DNA of 9,315 bases from Candidatus Sulfopaludibacter sp. SbA3 (lineage in GTDB: Bacteria; Acidobacteriota; Terriglobia; Bryobacterales; Bryobacteraceae), in contig OKRF01000347.1 in assembly GCA_900290315.1 (NCBI GenBank), positions 1 to 9,315 of the forward strand, given 5' to 3'. The notes beneath the pieces were generated by a model. That model was not told the DNA's origin. It saw only the letters and a list, made by a program, of their open reading frames with translations, and searched no databases. Positions 5,914-9,315 of the stretch are shown here, piece after piece. Numbering within the stretch: the stretch's first letter is position 1; each line of letters starts with the position of its first letter. The position numbers and the translations under genes are program-made.

Positions 5914-8382
5914 CTATTTCCCGAAATAGCTACGTACGGGCGGTGGCGGTGAACTTTTGCGAATCGCCCGCCAGAGAATATCGTTCATTCTATCGTCGTC
6001 GTTCTCATCGGCCTCGTCAAATTTCATATCGGCCATTTCCCTGGCAGCGGGAGTGTCGGACGGATTCTTATCGGTCAAGGAGACACGCGGCTGTTCGACG
6101 GTATAAGGGGCGAGGTCGGGAGCTTTCTGGAACGATGCAGCCATGGGGCGCGCCGCCGCATCGAACTGCGTCATGGGGCGCAGACCCAGGATGAGCTCGA
6201 TGGTACGCAGCATGCTCGTGGTGTTGTACATGGTGCCATCCACCATGTGGCGGCGCGCGTAGGAAGAAATCAGGAAGGCGGGGGAGCGGTGCGAATCCAC
6301 GTGATCGGCTCCATTCTGCGCGTCGTCTTCCAGCACGCAGATCAGCGTGCTGCCCCAGAATTTGGACTTCGAAATGGCCTCCACGATCATGCCCAGCGCA
6401 TAATCGTTGTCGGCCGCCAGGGAAAGCGGCGACAGTTTTCCAGCCGCGATCCCGTTGGTGTGATCGTTGCCCAGGCGCATGACCATAAGCTGCGGCATGG
6501 CGTTTTTCTGTTCGTACTCTTTCAATTCGGCCAGGAAGGTGCGGGCGCGCTCGACATCCGGATACGCCAGATCGAACCCGCGGTAGAAGCGGTTGGTGAC
6601 CTTGGCCAGCACGGGGTCGCGGATATCTTTGATCTGCTCGGAGCCGGGTGGCGGACTCTGTGGGTCGTTATTGGTCATGTAGCCGAAATTGCGGATGGTC
6701 TTTCCGGCCTGCGCGGCGCCGGTCCACAGGTATCCCGCGGGCGGCAGCGCGGCCACGTCCTGCTCCTCAAAATCGTACGTGGTGCGGCGGTGGGCATACT
6801 CATTGGGCCACAGCTTCTGCACGTAATCCGGAGCGATGGCGGCGGTGGACCAGTTGTGGCCATCGGCACTGACGTCGGCATTCACGTAGAAATTATCCAG
6901 CAGCACGAATTCGCGCGCCAGTTTGTGCAGGTTGGGAGTGACGTTTTCGCCGAACAGCACCAGGTGGGGATCGCCGTTGCCTGGCTTCAGGTCGCCGAGC
7001 ACCTGGTCGTAGGTGCGATTCTCGCGCACGATGTAGAGGACGTGCTGGATGGGCGGGAGCGTCACGGTTTCGTCCAGTTTCTCGTCGTTGTACGCGGAAT
7101 TGGACAGCGCTTTGTGGGTCCAGGCTTCGAGTTGGTCGAGCGAGAAAGGCTCGATCCAGGAGGCGGTGCCGGTCTGCATCTGTCCCACATACTGGTCCTG
7201 GCGGATGCCTTCGTGGAGCGGCGCGGCCTTCTTCAGGGGATTCGGGCCATTGGGGCTGGGGTGAGAGCCCAACCCCTTACCGTTGAGCACCACCAGCGTG
7301 CCGGAAGGCAGCACGCGCGCGGCCGTGGGATACCAGCCGGTGGGGATGAAGCCCTCCACGCGGCTGCGGGTGCCGGAGACATCCACCACTCCGGCCACGT
7401 TGCCGTCGGAGCAAACCACGAACAGGCGCTTGTTATCGGGGGAAAGCGCCAGGGCGGAGGGCGTCATGCCCAGCGGCTGCAGCGCGGTCAGCGACAGGTT
7501 GATGCTCTCGATGACGGTGAGGGTCTTGGCATCGGTCATGCCGACGGTGTAGACGCTGTTGGTATTGGCGGCGGATACGAACAGCCGGGAACTCCACTGG
7601 GGCTCTCCCGGCGCGCCGTCACTGGCGCCATTGCGCCAGACGATATCGGTGGGGTGCGCGCCAATCCCCACTTTGACGATCAGGGTGCCGCTGGCGGTAT
7701 CGTAGTGGCCGATCGAACCATCCGCCCAATGGCTGACGAAGAACGATTTTCCGTCGGGGTGAAAGAGGATGCGATAGGGCCGGCGGCCGGTCTTGAAATG
7801 GGAAGTCACCATCCCCGACTGCGGATTGACCACGGCAATCGAGTTGTTATAGAGCTCCGCCGCGTACAAGAGACGGCCATCGGGCGAGAGTGCCACGTCG
7901 CCCACGAAATCGTGCTGGGCGCGGGTGGCTTTGGGAGTGATCTCGAAAGTGCGGCCCGGGGTTAGTGTGCCATCGGCCAGCAAGAACTCGAACACGGACG
8001 CCTGCGACCCTCCGCCCACATAGAGGCGATTGCTGTTGGGTGCGAAGGCGAGGCCCAGCCAGCCGTCGGCAACGCGAGTGGTGCTGATCACGTTGCCCGC
8101 GACCGCATCGATGACGGTGAGAGAGGGCGGGTTGTATCCGCCATTGAGGACCACCAGGTACTTGCCGTCCGGCGAGAGGGCAGAGGCCATGGGGAAGGTG
8201 GAGAGCCCCACTTGCCGGCCCACTGGATCGAGCTTCCAGCCGCTATTGAGCAGGAATCCGCCGCCGGGCAGAGGTCCCACCTGTTCGCGAGGAGCGTCCT
8301 GCGAACTCAGCAAAGCGCCCAGCGCGATACACGCCGCCACCAGGAGAAAACGGGAAATCATCGGCCGCATGGCTGTCTTCAT
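5914..8382 (-). CDS. Exported YncE-like beta-propeller fused to PF04185-type phosphoesterase
   Basis: 822-residue two-domain exported protein. Residues 1-28 form a Sec-type signal (MKTAMRPMISRFLLVAACIALGALLSS). Residues ~60-370 are a YVTN/WD40-like propeller with repeated blades: ALSPDGKYLVVLNGG (~68-82), LAFAPNSNRLYVGGG (~111-125), VALSPDGRLLYAAE (~163-176), ILFHPDGKSFFVSHWADG (~205-222) and LALSPDNKRLFVVCSDG (~311-327). Residues ~445-740 form an alkaline-phosphatase-superfamily phosphoesterase related to phospholipase C and acid phosphatase AcpA. Its putative metal and catalytic sites are ENRTYDQVLGD (454-464), NADVSADGHNWS (501-512), GNDHTNG (638-644) and EDDAQNGADHVDSHR (685-699). A charged tail follows, ending in SSPPPPVRSYFGK. 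It likely cleaves phosphoester bonds in the periplasm; the substrate is unknown. Propeller-phosphatase fusions of this layout are known in Acidobacteria. I chose the ATG at 8382 because it opens the signal peptide. First gene of a likely three-gene unit with GH57 and the CxxC protein. Confidence 0.92.
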   Translation of the reverse strand: MKTAMRPMISRFLLVAACIALGALLSSQDAPREQVGPLPGGGFLLNSGWKLDPVGRQVGLSTFPMASALSPDGKYLVVLNGGYNPPSLTVIDAVAGNVISTTRVADGWLGLAFAPNSNRLYVGGGSQASVFEFLLADGTLTPGRTFEITPKATRAQHDFVGDVALSPDGRLLYAAELYNNSIAVVNPQSGMVTSHFKTGRRPYRILFHPDGKSFFVSHWADGSIGHYDTASGTLIVKVGIGAHPTDIVWRNGASDGAPGEPQWSSRLFVSAANTNSVYTVGMTDAKTLTVIESINLSLTALQPLGMTPSALALSPDNKRLFVVCSDGNVAGVVDVSGTRSRVEGFIPTGWYPTAARVLPSGTLVVLNGKGLGSHPSPNGPNPLKKAAPLHEGIRQDQYVGQMQTGTASWIEPFSLDQLEAWTHKALSNSAYNDEKLDETVTLPPIQHVLYIVRENRTYDQVLGDLKPGNGDPHLVLFGENVTPNLHKLAREFVLLDNFYVNADVSADGHNWSTAAIAPDYVQKLWPNEYAHRRTTYDFEEQDVAALPPAGYLWTGAAQAGKTIRNFGYMTNNDPQSPPPGSEQIKDIRDPVLAKVTNRFYRGFDLAYPDVERARTFLAELKEYEQKNAMPQLMVMRLGNDHTNGIAAGKLSPLSLAADNDYALGMIVEAISKSKFWGSTLICVLEDDAQNGADHVDSHRSPAFLISSYARRHMVDGTMYNTTSMLRTIELILGLRPMTQFDAAARPMAASFQKAPDLAPYTVEQPRVSLTDKNPSDTPAAREMADMKFDEADENDDDRMNDILWRAIRKSSPPPPVRSYFGK

Positions 8383-8394
8383 GGGAGTTCTCTC

Positions 8395-8400
8395 ATTGTA
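8395..8400 (-). promoter_or_regulatory. Candidate -10 box (TACAAT) for the phosphoesterase unit
   Basis: On the minus strand TACAAT reads from 8400 to 8395, one base from the TATAAT consensus. Transcription would begin near 8388, giving only about 6 nt of leader before the ATG at 8382. The weak Shine-Dalgarno context fits such a short leader. No convincing -35 hexamer is present. The box overlaps the edge of a palindromic repeat at 8398-8423. Confidence 0.4.
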
Positions 8401-8423
8401 GCGCCCGCAAATTGGGCGGGTGT
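8398..8423. repeat. Possible diverged copy of the 3430-3503 palindromic repeat
   Basis: 26 nt with the same ends as the 3477-3503 copy read in reverse complement: GTAGCGCC at the start and GGTGT at the end. The centre is different but also self-complementary (CCCGC 8404-8408 with GCGGG 8416-8420). It sits between the mazF remnant stop and the phosphoesterase start. Shared ends with a changed but still paired stem suggest a repeat family; with one diverged copy the call stays tentative. Confidence 0.4.
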
Positions 8424-8436
8424 TACGGTTTGGTTG

Positions 8437-8780
8437 CTATCGGCCGAGGACTATGTCAATGCCGGCGAGAATCAACTGCAACTTTGCATGCGGGAGTCTT
8501 CCCGCACGCTCCATAAGGATGCCTCGGCCGATGCTCACAATTTGAGAGACATTGGCCACGGAGTCCTTCGGCAGGCCGGTGATGCGAGCGGAAGAGAGAC
8601 ATTGCCCGGCGCGTCCGCCCATCGAAGGTTGGTAGTGAGTGGCACACACACCACTGTGGCGACGCGGCTGCGGTTCAGTGCGTCCCCTTGTACGACAACC
8701 ACCGGTCTTCTGAATCCCGGAGCAGATCCTGCTGGAGCGGGAAAATCAGCCCACCAGACCTCGGATTGCGATATTACCAC
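8437..8780 (-). pseudogene. mazF: Frameshifted MazF/PemK-family toxin gene
   Basis: MazF toxins are small endoribonucleases that cut mRNA at short motifs. The first frame begins with GTG at 8780 (read as MVISQSEVWWADF) and carries the family core FRRPVVVVQGDALNRS and VVCVPLTTNLRWADAPGNVSLP. The conserved Arg (24 or 25) and Thr (49 or 50) of MazF active sites are present. Near 8589 the frame is lost; it would end as SPACRRTPWPMSLKL at 8535. The missing family C-terminus continues in another frame: ARITGLPKDSVANVSQIV, then GRLPHAKLQLILAGIDIVLGR, ending with TAG at 8437. Adding one G after CTT-CC rejoins the two into a protein of ~114 residues, the normal length. The start overlaps the antitoxin stop by 7 nt, with GGAG 8 nt before it, as in coupled toxin-antitoxin operons. 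Most likely an inactivated toxin; a sequencing error would look the same. Confidence 0.85.
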
Positions 8781-9010
8781 TCGCTCTGCTCCAGAATGCG
8801 GCGTGCGGCTCCTGAAACAAACGGGTCGGCCTGGCCTCCCACGGCGTCACAAACCCGATTCATCGCATCGGTCACTTCTTCGGAGGCGTGGCGCGCTACG
8901 TACTCCCGGGCGGCTTCGCTGAACAACTGGCTCCGCGACTTCTTCGTGCGCCGCGCAAGACGCTCTACGCCTTCGAACACATCGTCCGGAACAGAAATCG
9001 CGGTCTTCAT
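8774..9010 (-). CDS. Ribbon-helix-helix antitoxin of a MazF-type toxin
   Basis: 78 residues. The N-terminus MKTAISVPDDVFEGVERLARR followed by KKSRSQLFSEAAREYVARH is a ribbon-helix-helix (CopG/Arc-like) DNA-binding fold: beta-strand at residues ~2-6, helix 1 at ~8-20 and helix 2 at ~25-38. The C-terminal part (EEVTDAMNRVCDAVGGQADPF and AARRILEQSEW) is the segment expected to bind and block the toxin and matches RHH antitoxins paired with MazF in mycobacteria and other bacteria. It should repress its own operon. I chose the ATG at 9010: GGAG lies 9 nt upstream, and an in-frame ATG at 9025 would add METKS but has its GGAG directly adjacent. It overlaps the toxin start, so the two are translationally coupled. 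Intact, although its toxin is broken. Confidence 0.88.
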   Translation of the reverse strand: MKTAISVPDDVFEGVERLARRTKKSRSQLFSEAAREYVARHASEEVTDAMNRVCDAVGGQADPFVSGAARRILEQSEW

Positions 9011-9013
9011 ACT

Positions 9014-9069
9014 TTTAGTCTCCATCTCCAGGTCTAAACCCTTCGCCTTTCAGGCGAACAGCTTCCAGC
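9014..9069. repeat. ~55-bp direct repeat, copy A, with TTTCA-loop hairpin
   Basis: This segment matches 9254-9308 at about 51 of 56 positions, with one single-base gap. It contains the hairpin TTCGCCTTTCAGGCGAA (9042-9058; 6-bp stem, loop TTTCA). Copy A covers the leader of the antitoxin gene, including its GGAG ribosome-binding site. On the minus strand TTTAGA (9038-9033) next to the hairpin could serve as a -10 box, which would put the palindrome in the promoter spacer and make it a possible operator. Confidence 0.75.
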
Positions 9070-9204
9070 AGGTTTCACCTTTGCTTCCGCCGCACCGTTG
9101 CGTAGTTTCGACGCGGGCATCGGCGAGCGGGGTTTTGGCGGCGGTGAAGGATGCAATCGGAGTCATGTGTAAGGGCACCACAACCACGACGGCCACACTC
9201 TTCA

Positions 9205-9250
9205 GGCGGCTTTCAGCCGCCAGCCCAACCTACCGGCTTTCAGCCGGTAG
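9205..9250. repeat. Two tandem TTTCA-loop hairpins
   Basis: GGCGGCTTTCAGCCGCC (9205-9221) has a 6-bp stem. ACCGGCTTTCAGCCGGT (9232-9248) has a perfect stem that extends by CT/AG to 8 bp over 9230-9250. Both share the loop TTTCA, within CTTTCAG, with the hairpins in copies A and B, while the stem sequences differ. Confidence 0.75.
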
Positions 9251-9253
9251 TCG

Positions 9254-9308
9254 TTTAGTTCCATCTCCGGGTCTAATCCCATCGCCTTTCAGGCGATCAG
9301 CTTCCAGC
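9254..9308. repeat. ~55-bp direct repeat, copy B, with TTTCA-loop hairpin
   Basis: Second copy of the 9014-9069 repeat. Its hairpin ATCGCCTTTCAGGCGAT (9281-9297) differs from that of copy A at the two outermost stem positions, T to A on the left and A to T on the right, so pairing is kept. No gene start is visible beside this copy within the window. Confidence 0.75.
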
Positions 9309-9315
9309 CTCCTGC

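Larger units (their letters stand above)
9070..9315. other. Non-coding right end with hairpin repeats
   Basis: No supported gene. A 38-codon frame on the minus strand (9166-9050) lacks recognisable features and ends inside the hairpin of copy A. The segment 9070-9204 shows nothing else I can name. From 9205 onward it holds three TTTCA-loop hairpins and copy B of the direct repeat, listed separately. Confidence 0.55.

Noticed and set aside
6247..7965. 572-codon open frame on the plus strand
   Set aside because: Antisense to the propeller-phosphoesterase gene; long only because stop codons are rare in that frame of GC-rich DNA. No family motifs.
8379..8396. Five-codon upstream ORF (MRELP) overlapping the phosphoesterase ATG
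   Set aside because: Its ATG overlaps the likely -10 box TACAAT, so it would probably not be in the mRNA.
8585..8595. Programmed ribosomal frameshift in mazF
   Set aside because: No slippery heptamer and no obvious stimulatory structure; a simple deletion explains the data better.
8212..8922. 236-codon open frame on the plus strand
   Set aside because: Runs antisense across the start of the phosphoesterase gene and the whole mazF region, including the intergenic promoter; no protein-like features.
9050..9166. 38-codon minus-strand open frame upstream of the antitoxin
   Set aside because: No ribosome-binding site, no recognisable motif, and it ends inside a repeat hairpin; likely chance.
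9014..9308. CRISPR array
   Set aside because: The repeated units are short hairpins with variable stems and uneven spacing, with only two diverged long repeats and no cas genes.

Overview
The window looks like a piece of chromosome from a GC-rich, Gram-negative environmental bacterium. My best guess is an acidobacterium of the Solibacter/Bryobacter kind. This rests on an outer-membrane TonB-dependent receptor, a secreted beta-propeller/phosphoesterase fusion of a type common in Acidobacteria, a COG1449-type GH57 glycosidase, and intergenic space filled with GC-rich palindromic repeats. There is no 16S or other phylogenetic marker here, so the assignment is inference.

Layout: 1-1821 (minus) is a TonB-dependent receptor whose C-terminal barrel end lies off the left edge. 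A ~330 bp divergent intergenic region (1822-2148) carries a REP-like inverted repeat and a second hairpin in front of 2149-3420 (plus), an exported HEAT-repeat protein. A short convergent gap (3421-3505) holds two facing copies of a palindromic repeat. Three minus-strand genes follow in the order of transcription: the 822-aa YncE-like propeller plus phosphoesterase (8382-5914), the GH57 glycosidase (5877-3739) and a 69-aa CxxC protein (3715-3506). They are separated by only 36 and 23 nt and probably form one transcription unit, with a candidate promoter at 8395-8400. Upstream of them, on the same strand, is a type II toxin-antitoxin pair: an intact ribbon-helix-helix antitoxin (9010-8774) and a MazF-family toxin gene (8780-8437) broken by an apparent single-base deletion.

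The right end (9011-9315) has no convincing gene. It carries four small hairpins that share the loop TTTCA but have different, internally complementary stems. Two of them lie in a diverged ~55-bp direct repeat whose stem differences are compensatory. One copy of this repeat forms the leader of the antitoxin gene, including its ribosome-binding site.

Functionally, the window combines nutrient uptake (TonB receptor), glucan or other polysaccharide metabolism (GH57) and an exported phosphoesterase, with no obvious single pathway linking them. I see no convincing new multi-gene system. The most unusual signals are the covarying hairpin repeats at the right end, their overlap with the toxin-antitoxin leader, and the broken mazF beside an intact antitoxin.
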